Positions 23,010-33,407 of a stretch of DNA of 64,000 nucleotides are shown here, piece after piece. The notes under the pieces are model-generated. The model did no database searches. It had not been told where the DNA came from and was given only the letters and a program-made list of their open reading frames with translations. Source of the DNA: Pseudoalteromonas ulvae UL12 (GTDB taxonomy: Bacteria; Pseudomonadota; Gammaproteobacteria; Enterobacterales; Alteromonadaceae). The position numbers and the translations under genes were made by a program. Within the stretch, counting starts at the first letter, position 1. Each line of letters opens with the position of its first letter. The stretch is taken from NCBI RefSeq assembly GCF_014925405.1, contig NZ_AQHJ01000028.1:372001-436000 (forward strand), given 5' to 3'.

Positions 23010-23117
23010 ATTACCTCATAAAAATTACAATAGTTAACAAATATGAATGAAAGCGTTAAGCTTTTAACTCATTAGATATCAGTTAGATAGTATTTAAATA
23101 CCAACCAATTACCTTAC

Positions 23118-23150
23118 ATGAAAATGCAATTTAGCTAGATAAAAATGCAA
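23118..23150 (-). repeat. Two 12-bp direct repeats upstream of the TonB receptor gene
   Basis: ATGAAAATGCAA at 23118-23129 and ATAAAAATGCAA at 23139-23150 differ at one base and are 21 bp apart, two helical turns. They lie about 110-140 bases before the receptor start. They could be a tandem protein-binding site; the binding protein is unknown. Confidence 0.4.
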
Positions 23151-23344
23151 CTTTTTTTACGCTTGTCACATCGGTTCGAATAAAAAAAGATCAAGTGGCG
23201 TAATAAACAATCAGTTTCATCTGCGAGCGTCGCCTAATATAGGATTATTAATACCTTGCTCAATGGCAACATTTGACTGTGAGGCCAGCCATCTAAGTCA
23301 CCTAATTTTTAACAATTCAATATTATTGATGGCTGACAAGAGCA

Positions 23345-23373
23345 AAAATAGCCGCGAAATAAGCGGCTATTTT
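23345..23373 (-). terminator. Terminator downstream of the TetR gene
   Basis: An 11-bp perfect stem (AAAATAGCCGC / GCGGCTATTTT) with loop GAAATAA can act on either strand. The TetR gene ends at 23469 on the minus strand, so it most likely ends that transcript. Confidence 0.8.
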
Positions 23374-23468
23374 GAATAAAAAGGAGGCAATAAAGCGCAG
23401 GAACAGCAACAGGACAGGTTATTTATTAACAATTGCTCCTATAACAGTACAGGTTAATTCAAACCTGT

Positions 23469-24065
23469 TCAGCCCTTCAAACCTGAGCTAAATAACTGAC
23501 ATGTTTGTGAAATGAATTGTTCTAACTCATCCTCTGGCAATGCTGGCTGCCAACGGATCGCTTGATCCCAAAAAGTGAGTTTCTTAATGCCACCGAAAAA
23601 TAAGGAGGCAATAAAACGCGGATCATAGTCTCCAAGTGCACCGGCTTCTTTAGCCTGAGTGAACCATACTTGTAAGCCCACTTCACAATTTTTGAATTGT
23701 TCATCTAATTTTTTTGCACGGCTTTGGCTGCGCATTGATTCAATGATGACAATTTTTGATAAGCGCAGGTAATCTTGATCAGCACTCAATGAGACTGACA
23801 AGTGTGCCAATTGTTTTAGTTGCACCCCAATATCAAGCTCAGCGTCATACGCCACGCAACATAAACTCTCAATCCGTGCTAATAATAGTGACACCACCGC
23901 ATCAAAGAGTGCATCTTTAGATGAATAATGCTTATATAGTGTTCGTTTTGATACGTTTGCCCGTTTGGCGATAGCTTCCATCGTAGTTGCTACCATGCCT
24001 TTTTGTGCAAACTCAGTGATTGCAGCACATAACACATCGTTATGTTTATCTATACTTCTAACCAT
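23469..24065 (-). CDS. TetR family transcriptional regulator
   Basis: Protein of 198 residues. The N-terminal helix-turn-helix covers about residues 12-55, with TTMEAIAKRANVSKRTLYKH as its core. The helical ligand domain follows (RIESLCC, then QSRAKKLDEQF, then RFIASLFFGGIKKLTFW). The frame is open 92 codons further upstream, but that would run across the divergent promoter region into the adaptor gene. ATG 24065 begins exactly where TetR proteins begin. It is divergent from an RND adaptor/pump pair, so it is probably their local repressor, responding to an unknown ligand. Confidence 0.93.
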   Translation of the reverse strand: MVRSIDKHNDVLCAAITEFAQKGMVATTMEAIAKRANVSKRTLYKHYSSKDALFDAVVSLLLARIESLCCVAYDAELDIGVQLKQLAHLSVSLSADQDYLRLSKIVIIESMRSQSRAKKLDEQFKNCEVGLQVWFTQAKEAGALGDYDPRFIASLFFGGIKKLTFWDQAIRWQPALPEDELEQFISQTCQLFSSGLKG

Positions 24066-24128
24066 TATCGCCCCCAGATGAACTACGGGAGAAGTATAAC
24101 TAATTTTATAAAAATAAGTCAGTAAAAA

Positions 24129-24179
24129 GTACACGCTATCGTTTACCTTATTAAATAATAGGTATACACTTGCGTTTAC
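24129..24179. promoter_or_regulatory. Twin palindromic operator between TetR and the RND genes
   Basis: Two 18-bp sites, GTACACGCTATCGTTTAC (24129-24146) and GTATACACTTGCGTTTAC (24162-24179), match each other at 14 of 18 bases. They are imperfect palindromes (14/18 and 12/18 self-complementary) with outer arms GTA-AC and GT-TAC. Their centres are 33 bp apart, about three helical turns. Position between the divergent genes makes them the likely TetR operators. This is inference from symmetry and position. Confidence 0.6.
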
Positions 24180-24222
24180 TTTTAAATTATCAACGATCCT
24201 TTGTAAGCTGGAGCTTTTAAAA

Positions 24223-25413
24223 ATGACACGTTTTTCGTCCCTTTGGCCCACCTCTTTATTAGCTGTTTCAGTCTTGAGCCTGCTGACAGCTTGTTCTGAA
24301 AAACAACCTGATGCAGCCGCACACGCGATGCCACCGGCCATGGTCTCTGTGTTGTCAGTTCAACCAACGACTGCTGAGTTTTCGATTGAACTTCCGGCCA
24401 CCTTGTCTGGTTCAAAAGAAGTCGAAGTCAGAGCCCGTGTAGCTGGCATTTTAGAGTCACGTAACTTCTCAGAAGGTGAAAAAGTCCAAAAGGGGCAATC
24501 GCTTTTCACCCTTGATTTGCAACCTTTTTTACTAGACGAATCCCTGAATGAAGCACAACTTCAGGCTGCGCAAGCTCGTCTTGATCAAGCCAATCGTGAA
24601 GTAAACCGCCTACAAACATTACGTAAAGAGCGCTCAGTTTCACAAAGAGATTACGATAATGCCGTCTCCGAACGTGAGATAGCACAAGCCGAGCTAAAAT
24701 CGAGTCAGACACGCTTAAAAGAAGCGCAACTGAATTTACAATATGCCCGCGTTGAATCCCCTGTCAGTGGAGTGCTGGGCAGAGAGTTTGTCTCTGAAGG
24801 GACATACGTGCCCGGCCCCGAATTATTACTCACGCAAATTACGCAACTTGACCCGATCCGTTTACGCTTTGGTTTATCTGAGCGAGAACAACTCGGTATG
24901 CGAGAAGATGTCGCTGCTGGGCAGTTAATTTTGCCAGAAAATGGCCATTGGACCACGCACATTAAACTACAAAGTGGCCGCATGTACCCGCTTGCAGGTT
25001 CAGTCAACTTTAGTGACGTGCGCATTAATCCTTCGACTGGTACCAGTGAAATGCAAGCCATTATGCCGAATCCTGATTACCAATTACGCCCAGGACAGTT
25101 TGTGACTGTCATTTTAAGTGGCGCTAAACGCGACAATGCGATTGTGGTGCCGCAACGTGCCGTTTTAGATAATGGCATGGGAAAATTTGTTTACCGTATG
25201 CTTAAAAATGATCAAGGACACACAATTGCCAGCCCCACTCCTGTGGAGATTGGTGAGTGGACAGCACAAAGCCAAACGGGCGATAGTGGCAATTTCTGGA
25301 TTATTCGAAAAGGACTAAACGCAGGTGATCAGGTCATCGTTGATGGGATGGCTCGAATCTTTTTCCCTGGTATGCCAGTAGCATTAGCTGCTGACACCGC
25401 AGCGAAGGAATAA
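24223..25413 (+). CDS. RND efflux periplasmic adaptor lipoprotein (AcrA/MexA type)
   Basis: Periplasmic membrane-fusion protein linking the RND pump to an outer-membrane channel. The protein has 396 residues. The signal peptide ends in lipobox LLTAC, with Cys24 lipidated. The first lipoyl half is VEVRARVAGILESRNF with EGEKVQKGQSLFTLD, an alpha-helical hairpin covers about 105-170, and the second lipoyl half is YARVESPVSGVLGREF. The barrel (LRPGQFVTVIL) and membrane-proximal domains follow. It starts 157 bases from the divergent TetR gene and is followed after 2 bases by the pump gene. Confidence 0.95.
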   Translation: MTRFSSLWPTSLLAVSVLSLLTACSEKQPDAAAHAMPPAMVSVLSVQPTTAEFSIELPATLSGSKEVEVRARVAGILESRNFSEGEKVQKGQSLFTLDLQPFLLDESLNEAQLQAAQARLDQANREVNRLQTLRKERSVSQRDYDNAVSEREIAQAELKSSQTRLKEAQLNLQYARVESPVSGVLGREFVSEGTYVPGPELLLTQITQLDPIRLRFGLSEREQLGMREDVAAGQLILPENGHWTTHIKLQSGRMYPLAGSVNFSDVRINPSTGTSEMQAIMPNPDYQLRPGQFVTVILSGAKRDNAIVVPQRAVLDNGMGKFVYRMLKNDQGHTIASPTPVEIGEWTAQSQTGDSGNFWIIRKGLNAGDQVIVDGMARIFFPGMPVALAADTAAKE

Positions 25414-25415
25414 TC

Positions 25416-28400
25416 ATGTTTTCTCGATTTTTTATTGATAGACCTATTTTTGCCTTTGTTATTTCAATCGTCATTGTATTAGCAGGCTTAGCGGCTATGC
25501 GCGCGCTCCCCATCGCGCAATACCCTGAAATTGCTCCACCTGTGGTGCAGGTTACAGCTGTATATCCGGGCGCGTCTGCATCAGTACTTGAACAAACGGT
25601 TGCCGCCCCGATAGAAAATGCCATTACTGGCGTTGAGGGCATGATGTATATGTCATCAAATTCAACCAGTTCGGGTGTGACAACAGTAGAAGTCACCTTT
25701 GAAATTGGCACGGATATCGACCAAGCGGCTGTGAACGTCAATAACCGAGTCAAACAAGTTGAAGCGCGTTTACCCGAAGAAACCCGTCGCCAAGGCGTGA
25801 TTGTGCAAAAAGGTTCCTCGAGCTTTTTACAAGTTCATGCTTTTTATTCTCCTGATGGCACCCGCGATTCATTGTGGACGTCAAACTTTGTCACCATGAA
25901 TGTGCTTGATCGTATTAAACGCATTCCTGGCACAACCAATGTACAAATATTTGGTGCCAAAGATTACGCGATGCGTATTTGGTTACGTCCTGATTTAATG
26001 AGCCAGTTGAAAGTCACGGTAGAAGAAATCACCCAAGCTGTTCGCAGTCAAAACTCTCAATATGCCGCGGGTAAAATAGGCTCAACCCCAACATCGAGCT
26101 CGGCACAAGAAATCGTTTACAGTGTCACAGCTCAAGGACGCCTCTCGACTCCTGAAGAGTTTGCGAACATCATTATTCGCGCCAATTCTGATGGCAGTAA
26201 CTTACGCTTGAAAGACATAGCACGAGTTGAATTAGGCTCAAAAGATTATGATTTCAACGGTACGATTAATGGTAAACAAGCGGTTTTATTAGGGATATTT
26301 TTACAACCAGGTGCGAATGCATTAGATGTCGCTGCGCAAGTGAACCAAACTGTCGATGAAATCAAATCACAGTTTCCAACTGGTTTAGCTCATTTAACTC
26401 CCTACGATACCACCCGTTTTGTTGAAGTCTCTATTCGTGAAGTGCTGATTACCTTAGTTGAAGCGATGGTGCTGGTGTTTTTGGTGGTGTATTTATTCCT
26501 ACAAAATTGGCGAGCGACGTTAATCCCGACTCTCGCCGTGCCAGTCTCTTTACTTGGTACGTTTGCTGGTTTGTACATGCTTGGTTATTCCATCAATACT
26601 TTAACCCTCTTTGGCATGGTGCTGTCGATAGGGATTGTCGTCGATGACGCCATCGTGGTACTTGAAAATGTTGAACGCTTAATGCATGAAGAAAAGCTCA
26701 ACCCCCGTGAGGCTGCCATTAAAGCGATGCAAGAAGTCAGTGGCCCAGTTGTGGCGATTGTATTAGTACTGTGTTCTGTGTTTGTGCCTATCGCCTTTTT
26801 AGGTGGGTTAACAGGTGAGCTATTCCGCCAATTTGCGATTACTATTTCAATTGCTGTGAGTTTATCTGGTGTGGTTGCCCTGACCATGACCCCTGCTTTG
26901 TGTGTACTGATCCTCAAACCTGAGCACAAACAAACAGCTAAGTTTTTCTTATGGTTTAATGATTGGTTTCACCGTGTGACAGGTCATTATGTCAACGCGG
27001 TCAGCTTTTTTGTCCGCCGTGGGGTACTTGGTTTTGTACTGGTTGCCGGTATGATTGCGCTCACTGTGGGTATTTGGCAAAAAACGCCCGGATCGCTGGT
27101 ACCTGATGAAGATCAAGGTTTTTATATTTCGGCTATTTTCTTACCAGATGGTGCCTCTTTAGAGCGCACTGAAGAAGTCGTCCAACAAGTGATTGCTGCG
27201 GCAAAATCAAATCCGGCTAACGAAAATGTGATTGCATTTACTGGTTTTGATTTTATTGGTGGCGGTTATAAAAACAGTGCCGCGACATTGTTTGTCACTC
27301 AAAAGCATTGGGATCAACGTGAAATCACCAGCAAACAATTAGTTGGTGAGTTATTTATGAAAACCGCTGGTATTAAAGAAGCGCTAGTGTTGGCTTTTAA
27401 TCCTCCACCCATTTTTGGTTTAGGCAGCACCGGGGGTTTTGAATTTTATATTCAAAATAAAGGCGCAGGTGGGCCAGAAAAATTACAGCAAGCCATGGGC
27501 ATGATGATGGGTGCGGTACAACAAAGCCCCGTTATTGCGGGCATTCAAACACTTTGGCGCCCTAATACACCTCAGCTGAACGTTGATGTAGACCGTGAAC
27601 AAGCACGTGCAATGGGCATAGAGATTAACGATGCTTTTAGTGCACTGTCTGGCACATTGGGCACCGCGTATATCAATGACTTCAATAAATTTGGTCGTGC
27701 TTGGCAAGTACTGATGTCTGCTGAGGCAAGCTTTAGAATGTCACCAGAAGACATAGGCCGGATTTACGTCAAAAATAATCAAGGTGAAATGGTACCCATT
27801 TCTGCCTTTGCCAACATTGAGCATAGCCGAGGGCCCGATAGCCTCAACCGTTATAATAATTTACCTGCAGTTAAAATGTTGGGTAACGCGGCGCCGGGTT
27901 ACAGTTCGGGTCAAGCAATTGCAGAGCTTGAGCGCATTGCCAAAGAAGTATTGCCTCCTGATATGACATATGACTGGACTGGCACAGCGTTTCAAGAAAA
28001 ACGAAGCTCTGGTACCACTGGCCTTGCCTTGGCGATGGCCGCCATTATGGTCTTTTTAATTTTAGCGGCTTTATATGAGCGCTGGTCATTACCACTTTCT
28101 GTGATGCTGGCATTGCCATTTGGCACCTTTGGCGCGTTAATTTCAGTGTGGATTGCAGGCCTAACTAATGACGTTTATTTCCAAATTGGCTTGGTGACAT
28201 TATTAGGACTGGCCAGTAAAAACGCTATTTTGATTGTTGAGTATGCATTGATGAAATACCAACAAGGCTGGTCTGCTAGCGCTGCAGCACTTGAAGCTGC
28301 TCGCCTGCGTTTTCGCCCGATCATTATGACTTCTTTGGCCTTTATTTTAGGGGTTGTCCCGCTAGTAATTAGTTCTGGTGCGGGTGCTGGCGCTCGCCAC

Positions 28401-28577
28401 AGTGTCGGAACAGGGGTCATGGGGGGCATGATGGCTGCAACCTTCTTGGCTATTTTCTTTGTTCCGCTGTTTTTCTATTGGCTCACTGAACGCCGCTTCT
28501 TTGAGTCTCGTGATAAACAAGCCTTGCAAGATGAAATAGCACATCATCACCAACAAGAGCACACACATGCTGATTAA
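25416..28577 (+). CDS. RND multidrug efflux pump (HAE1 family, AcrB/MexB type)
   Basis: Proton-driven inner-membrane exporter of 1053 residues, normal length. It starts FIDRPIFAFVISIVIVLAG, the usual first helix. The proton-relay Asp pair lies in GIVVDDAIVVLENVERLM near residues 409-410. Further landmarks are FRQFAITISIAVSLSGVVALT, PDEDQGFYISAIFLPDGAS, and GLASKNAILIVEYA in the second membrane half. Twelve membrane helices and two periplasmic loops are consistent. The tail is His-rich. It is co-transcribed with the adaptor. No outer-membrane channel gene is present, so a TolC encoded elsewhere is expected. Substrates are unknown. Confidence 0.96.
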   Translation: MFSRFFIDRPIFAFVISIVIVLAGLAAMRALPIAQYPEIAPPVVQVTAVYPGASASVLEQTVAAPIENAITGVEGMMYMSSNSTSSGVTTVEVTFEIGTDIDQAAVNVNNRVKQVEARLPEETRRQGVIVQKGSSSFLQVHAFYSPDGTRDSLWTSNFVTMNVLDRIKRIPGTTNVQIFGAKDYAMRIWLRPDLMSQLKVTVEEITQAVRSQNSQYAAGKIGSTPTSSSAQEIVYSVTAQGRLSTPEEFANIIIRANSDGSNLRLKDIARVELGSKDYDFNGTINGKQAVLLGIFLQPGANALDVAAQVNQTVDEIKSQFPTGLAHLTPYDTTRFVEVSIREVLITLVEAMVLVFLVVYLFLQNWRATLIPTLAVPVSLLGTFAGLYMLGYSINTLTLFGMVLSIGIVVDDAIVVLENVERLMHEEKLNPREAAIKAMQEVSGPVVAIVLVLCSVFVPIAFLGGLTGELFRQFAITISIAVSLSGVVALTMTPALCVLILKPEHKQTAKFFLWFNDWFHRVTGHYVNAVSFFVRRGVLGFVLVAGMIALTVGIWQKTPGSLVPDEDQGFYISAIFLPDGASLERTEEVVQQVIAAAKSNPANENVIAFTGFDFIGGGYKNSAATLFVTQKHWDQREITSKQLVGELFMKTAGIKEALVLAFNPPPIFGLGSTGGFEFYIQNKGAGGPEKLQQAMGMMMGAVQQSPVIAGIQTLWRPNTPQLNVDVDREQARAMGIEINDAFSALSGTLGTAYINDFNKFGRAWQVLMSAEASFRMSPEDIGRIYVKNNQGEMVPISAFANIEHSRGPDSLNRYNNLPAVKMLGNAAPGYSSGQAIAELERIAKEVLPPDMTYDWTGTAFQEKRSSGTTGLALAMAAIMVFLILAALYERWSLPLSVMLALPFGTFGALISVWIAGLTNDVYFQIGLVTLLGLASKNAILIVEYALMKYQQGWSASAAALEAARLRFRPIIMTSLAFILGVVPLVISSGAGAGARHSVGTGVMGGMMAATFLAIFFVPLFFYWLTERRFFESRDKQALQDEIAHHHQQEHTHAD

Positions 28578-28589
28578 GCTGATATGATT

Positions 28590-28625
28590 AAAGTGAAAAG
28601 CAAGCTTAGGCTTGCTTTTCACTTT
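28590..28625 (+). terminator. Terminator after the RND pump gene
   Basis: A 16-bp perfect stem (AAAGTGAAAAGCAAGC / GCTTGCTTTTCACTTT) with loop TTAG, beginning 13 bases after the pump stop. U-runs are inside the 3' arm. The core AAAAGCAAGC/GCTTGCTTTT is a typical terminator. Confidence 0.85.
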
Positions 28626-28652
28626 ATGGCCATTTCATAAGGATTGCTTAAT

Positions 28653-29459
28653 ATGCGTGGGATAATGTGTTTACTGTGTGTTTTATTCTCTGGATGCGCG
28701 CAATACCAGAGTGTCACTCCAACTGTGATTGCTTTATTTGCCCACCCCGACGATGAAACCTGGGTTGCGGGGACGTTAATGCATGTTCAGCAGCATCACA
28801 TTAATGTTGTGCCTGTCTATGTCACCTCTGGCGACCGAGGTTCAGATCGCTCTGGGCGCGGCCTATCAGGTGACAAACTTGCTAACGTTCGAGAGCATGA
28901 AACAAAGCAAGCTCTTCAGCACTTAACACTTCCACCTCCAGTGTTTTTACGTTACAAAGATGGCCAAACATCAGCTCAACTCTCACAGATTGCTGCGGAT
29001 ATCGATACAATCGCCAAGCAATACGCTGCACCTGTGATGTTATGTTTTAGCCAAGGAGGGATCACAGCAAACAGTGATCATGTTGCCCTTGCTGAGCTTT
29101 GTCAGTCTCGCTATTTTGCACACCAACTGGTATTTAGCATCTCAAATACCCGTGCTGAACGTCTCGAAGCGACCGCTAAAGCCCATCAATTTGAGTATCC
29201 TATCAAATCCGCGGTGACCGATACGCTCATTAGCCACCGTGTTGATGTTACCCACTTTAAAGCACAAAAAATCCTAGCGGTTGATAGCCATAGCACGCAA
29301 TTTCCTGCTGTAATCGTCAACGCTTTTAGTGCGTTTGTTGACCAAGCACCCTATGAAGAATTAATCGCAACCGCTCCTTCTTCTCGCGTGCAACAAGTGC
29401 TCAATGTATTGCCGCACTACAACAAAAAATCAAACATAGATAAACATGTTCGTCATTGA
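28653..29459 (+). CDS. PIG-L family deacetylase lipoprotein
   Basis: Protein of 268 residues with a lipoprotein signal (LFSGC, Cys15). It carries the zinc motif AHPDDETW near residues 31-38 and the downstream SDHVALAELC with the third ligand His. These are the hallmarks of the LmbE/PIG-L family, which deacetylates N-acetylglucosamine-type groups. Export as a lipoprotein suggests an envelope or extracellular substrate, which is unknown. ATG 28653 is chosen for AAGGA at 28639-28643 over a TTG three codons upstream. It precedes frmA on the same strand by 54 bases, but the two are probably separate units. Confidence 0.88.
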   Translation: MRGIMCLLCVLFSGCAQYQSVTPTVIALFAHPDDETWVAGTLMHVQQHHINVVPVYVTSGDRGSDRSGRGLSGDKLANVREHETKQALQHLTLPPPVFLRYKDGQTSAQLSQIAADIDTIAKQYAAPVMLCFSQGGITANSDHVALAELCQSRYFAHQLVFSISNTRAERLEATAKAHQFEYPIKSAVTDTLISHRVDVTHFKAQKILAVDSHSTQFPAVIVNAFSAFVDQAPYEELIATAPSSRVQQVLNVLPHYNKKSNIDKHVRH

Positions 29460-29474
29460 ACAATTCTTTTAAAC

Positions 29475-30644
<1,170 letters not shown>

Positions 30645-30655
30645 CCCTCTTAATG

Positions 30656-30680
30656 TTCAGCATCTTATAAAGATGCTGAA
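30656..30680 (+). other. Intercistronic hairpin between frmA and fghA
   Basis: An 11-bp perfect stem (TTCAGCATCTT / AAGATGCTGAA) closed by ATA, directly before the fghA ribosome-binding site. It has no U-run on the plus strand, so it is not a normal terminator. It may stabilise the frmA part of the message or modulate fghA translation. Confidence 0.6.
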
Positions 30681-30691
30681 AAAGGTATGTT

Positions 30692-31537
30692 ATGACCATA
30701 CAATTAATCAGTGAAAATAAAGTTGCTGGCGGCCTTCATCAGCAATTTGAATTTGATTCAGTGGCATTAAAAAGTACAACTCGCTTTGCTATTTTTTTGC
30801 CGCCTCAGGCGATACAAGGTCAATCGGTGCCCGTTATTTACTGGCTATCTGGCTTAACTTGTAGCGATGAGAATTTTATGCAAAAAGCAGGAGCATTTAA
30901 AACTGCGGCCAAACTCGGTCTATGTATTGTCGCTCCTGATACCAGTCCTCGCGGCGAAAACATTCCTGATGATACTGAAAAAAGCTATGACTTTGGTGTT
31001 GGTGCAGGTTTTTATGTAAACGCGACACAAAAACCATGGGCGACTCATTATCACATGTATGACTTTATTGTGGATGAGTTACCTAATGTGATTGAAAACC
31101 ACTTTAATGTCACTGCACAACGCGCGTTAGCGGGCCACTCGATGGGCGGGCATGGTGCGATGATGATCGGTCTTCGCAATCCAGATTGTTACTCATCAAT
31201 TAGCGCATTTAGTCCGATTTGCCAGCCCAGCCAATGTCCATGGGGTATCAAAGCCTTTAGCGGATATTTAGGCGCCGATCCTGAAGAGTGGCGTGCGTAT
31301 GACTCAACTGAGCTCATCAAAGCAATCGATTCTAACCAGTTTGTGCCAATGTTAGTTGACCAAGGTGATAAAGATAACTTTTTAGCGGAACAATTAACGC
31401 CAGAACCATTCATTGACGTTGCGACACAACGGGACTATCCGCTGACCTTTCGTATGCAAGAAGGATATGATCACAGCTATTACTTTATTAGTAGCTTTAT
31501 TGATGATCATTTACATTTTCATCATCAACACTTTTAG
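30692..31537 (+). CDS. fghA: S-formylglutathione hydrolase
   Basis: Esterase D family enzyme that hydrolyses S-formylglutathione to formate and glutathione, downstream of FrmA. It has 281 residues with the usual WLSGLTCSDENFMQKAGA oxyanion region. The nucleophile is S150 in GHSMGGHGA, the acid Asp is near 226-228 (DQGDKDNF), and H261 is in GYDHSYYF. AAAGG before ATG 30692 lies immediately after a strong hairpin. A bidirectional terminator follows. Confidence 0.96.
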   Translation: MTIQLISENKVAGGLHQQFEFDSVALKSTTRFAIFLPPQAIQGQSVPVIYWLSGLTCSDENFMQKAGAFKTAAKLGLCIVAPDTSPRGENIPDDTEKSYDFGVGAGFYVNATQKPWATHYHMYDFIVDELPNVIENHFNVTAQRALAGHSMGGHGAMMIGLRNPDCYSSISAFSPICQPSQCPWGIKAFSGYLGADPEEWRAYDSTELIKAIDSNQFVPMLVDQGDKDNFLAEQLTPEPFIDVATQRDYPLTFRMQEGYDHSYYFISSFIDDHLHFHHQHF

Positions 31538-31560
31538 TTTTGGCAGTATTAATTTGCCAT

Positions 31561-31593
31561 AAAAAAAGGTTTACCTCAGGTAAACCTTTTTTA
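31561..31593. terminator. Bidirectional terminator between fghA and cstA
   Basis: Stem GGTTTACC / GGTAAACC with loop TCA is flanked by A7 on the left and T6 on the right, so it ends both the plus-strand fghA message and the minus-strand cstA message. Confidence 0.95.
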
Positions 31594-31606
31594 TTACGCA
31601 AGCATT

Positions 31607-33304
31607 TTATCTCTCATCAGACACTTGTTCTGATGCTTGTCCTTGCTGTTTGTTATGCTTGGCAATCACTGACCATGCTTCGAGCATCACCATTACACAG
31701 ACTACCAATACCACCGCATCAATCGTGACCAGCAGCCAATTTCCTTGCTCATAATACTCTGCAAGCTTAATCAGACCCGCTAAAAACGCCATGGTTAAAA
31801 CAAACACCATAGGGATCAAGGTATACCGTGCAGGTTTACCCATTTTGATTAACATCACAGAAATCACTAACAGCGTTAAACTAGCAAGAATTTGATTGGT
31901 CGAACCAAATAAAGGCCAAATAATCATCCCACCTGAACCCGATGAGCCACCCGCACCAAATGCAAGTAACAAACAACACGCCACTGCTAACAACGTCGCT
32001 ATAACGCCATTTTTAATCAGCTTAATATTATAAATATCACCCCATTCTTGGATGATATAACGCTGAAGACGTACGCCAGAATCCATGGTTGTACCAGCAA
32101 ATAACACCACCATGACAGCCAACAAGGTTGAAGCCAGTTCTTTTGGGATCCCCCAGCCACTTTGAATTAAGTTTGCTCCGCCCGTAATAAAGGCTCCCAC
32201 ACTGCCCGCTCCTAAGTGGCTGTAAACTTCATGCCATTCTGCCGGAGATAGAGCGAGTGTCACCCCACTCACTGCAACGATGGTGATCAATGCTAAGCAC
32301 CCTTCACCAACCGCTCCAAGGTAACCAACAAAGCGCGCATCGGTATCTTTGTCTAACTGCTTTGAGCTGGTTCCTGATGACACGATGCCATGAAAGCCAG
32401 AAACTGCCCCACAAGCGATTGTCACAAATAGCAGCGGAATAATACTTGGGGTATCAACCGCTACTTGCGTATTAAACGCTGGCGCTGTGATATCAGGCAT
32501 AAATAAAAAGACTGCGCCATAGAGCAAGAATAAACCAACCAATAATTGTACCCCATTAATAAAATCTCGTGGCTGCAATAACACCCAAACCGGCAACAAA
32601 GAGGCAATCGCTGCGTAGACAAATAAAATGATAATCCAATTGGCTTTATCGCTTAAACCAAACATTTCAGTTGGTAACGCAAGTGGCATGATACTGCCAG
32701 CATAAACACTCAAATACAGTGCTATCACACCAAAAACACACAGCATAATAATATTAAAATTACGGTGTAATAACTGCCCTATCACTAAAGCAAAAACAAT
32801 GGCTGCCCAAGCAGGCAGTACCGCTGTCGGTTGGCTCACAAATGAATTGGCAATCACCACACCAAACACGGCATTGACCATCAGCAGCACTAAAAAGACC
32901 ACCACCATAAACAACGCCCGAGTGCGCTTACCAATCACAGACTCAGATAATGCCCCCATTGATTTGCCTTTATGGCGACTACTTGCCCACAATGCGCCCA
33001 TATCGTGGACACCCGCAAAAAAAATCGTGCCCAGTACAACCCACAGCACCGCAGGGACCCAGCCCCAATAAACCGCAATAGCAGGGCCGACTATCGGTGC
33101 CGCACCCGCAACAGATGTGAAGTGATGTCCCCATAAAACGAGTTTATTGGTTGGCACATAATCAACACCATCATTGAGTTGATGAGCGGGTGTTATGAAC
33201 TTATCGTCCATTTGGAAAATTTTGCTGGCGATAAATTTCGAGTAAACAAACCAACCAAACAGCATTCCGATTATTCCGAAAATAACAATTGCTATGGATT
33301 GCAC
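31607..33304 (-). CDS. cstA: Carbon starvation protein A (CstA family transporter)
   Basis: Polytopic inner-membrane transporter. E. coli members CstA and BtsT move peptides and pyruvate. From GTG 33304 the protein has 565 residues, the short form of the family, with about 15 hydrophobic segments. Landmarks are LWGHHFTSVAGAAPIVGPAIAVYWGW (first part near residues 55-80), FHGIVSSGTSSKQLDKDTDA and FGSTNQILASL. The frame is open 43 codons upstream, but AAGGA stands just before the GTG and the family starts here. Which substrate it carries is unknown. No LytTR/BtsS-type regulator is adjacent. Confidence 0.93.
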   Translation of the reverse strand: MQSIAIVIFGIIGMLFGWFVYSKFIASKIFQMDDKFITPAHQLNDGVDYVPTNKLVLWGHHFTSVAGAAPIVGPAIAVYWGWVPAVLWVVLGTIFFAGVHDMGALWASSRHKGKSMGALSESVIGKRTRALFMVVVFLVLLMVNAVFGVVIANSFVSQPTAVLPAWAAIVFALVIGQLLHRNFNIIMLCVFGVIALYLSVYAGSIMPLALPTEMFGLSDKANWIIILFVYAAIASLLPVWVLLQPRDFINGVQLLVGLFLLYGAVFLFMPDITAPAFNTQVAVDTPSIIPLLFVTIACGAVSGFHGIVSSGTSSKQLDKDTDARFVGYLGAVGEGCLALITIVAVSGVTLALSPAEWHEVYSHLGAGSVGAFITGGANLIQSGWGIPKELASTLLAVMVVLFAGTTMDSGVRLQRYIIQEWGDIYNIKLIKNGVIATLLAVACCLLLAFGAGGSSGSGGMIIWPLFGSTNQILASLTLLVISVMLIKMGKPARYTLIPMVFVLTMAFLAGLIKLAEYYEQGNWLLVTIDAVVLVVCVMVMLEAWSVIAKHNKQQGQASEQVSDER

Positions 33305-33407
33305 GTTAATATTCCTTTTTATTTTTGTTAGTGGGTAAAAATTGCGTCTTACACGACTGTACCAGTAAATTAAGAAACTGACTGTAAACCTATAGTCTAA
33401 TAACAAA

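Larger units (their letters stand above)
23010..23468. other. 459-base gap between the TonB receptor and TetR genes
   Basis: No gene is supported. The first 150 bases hold the receptor's minus-strand promoter region, including two direct repeats (listed separately). A bidirectional hairpin lies at 23345-23373. A hydrophobic open frame of about 25 codons crossing that hairpin on the minus strand has no credible start and is not called. Confidence 0.6.

Noticed and set aside
23340..23420. Hydrophobic microprotein of about 25 residues on the minus strand after tetR
   Set aside because: No ATG or ribosome-binding site, and the frame coincides with the terminator stem.
23381..23615. Duplicated AAGGAGGCAATAAA at 23381 and 23602, as a sign of a broken tetR copy
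   Set aside because: Only 14 bases match exactly and the region downstream of tetR shows no further similarity to the gene.
24066..24341. Longer TetR protein starting at 24341
   Set aside because: It would run through the operator region and overlap the adaptor gene on the other strand. The family starts at the Met at 24065.
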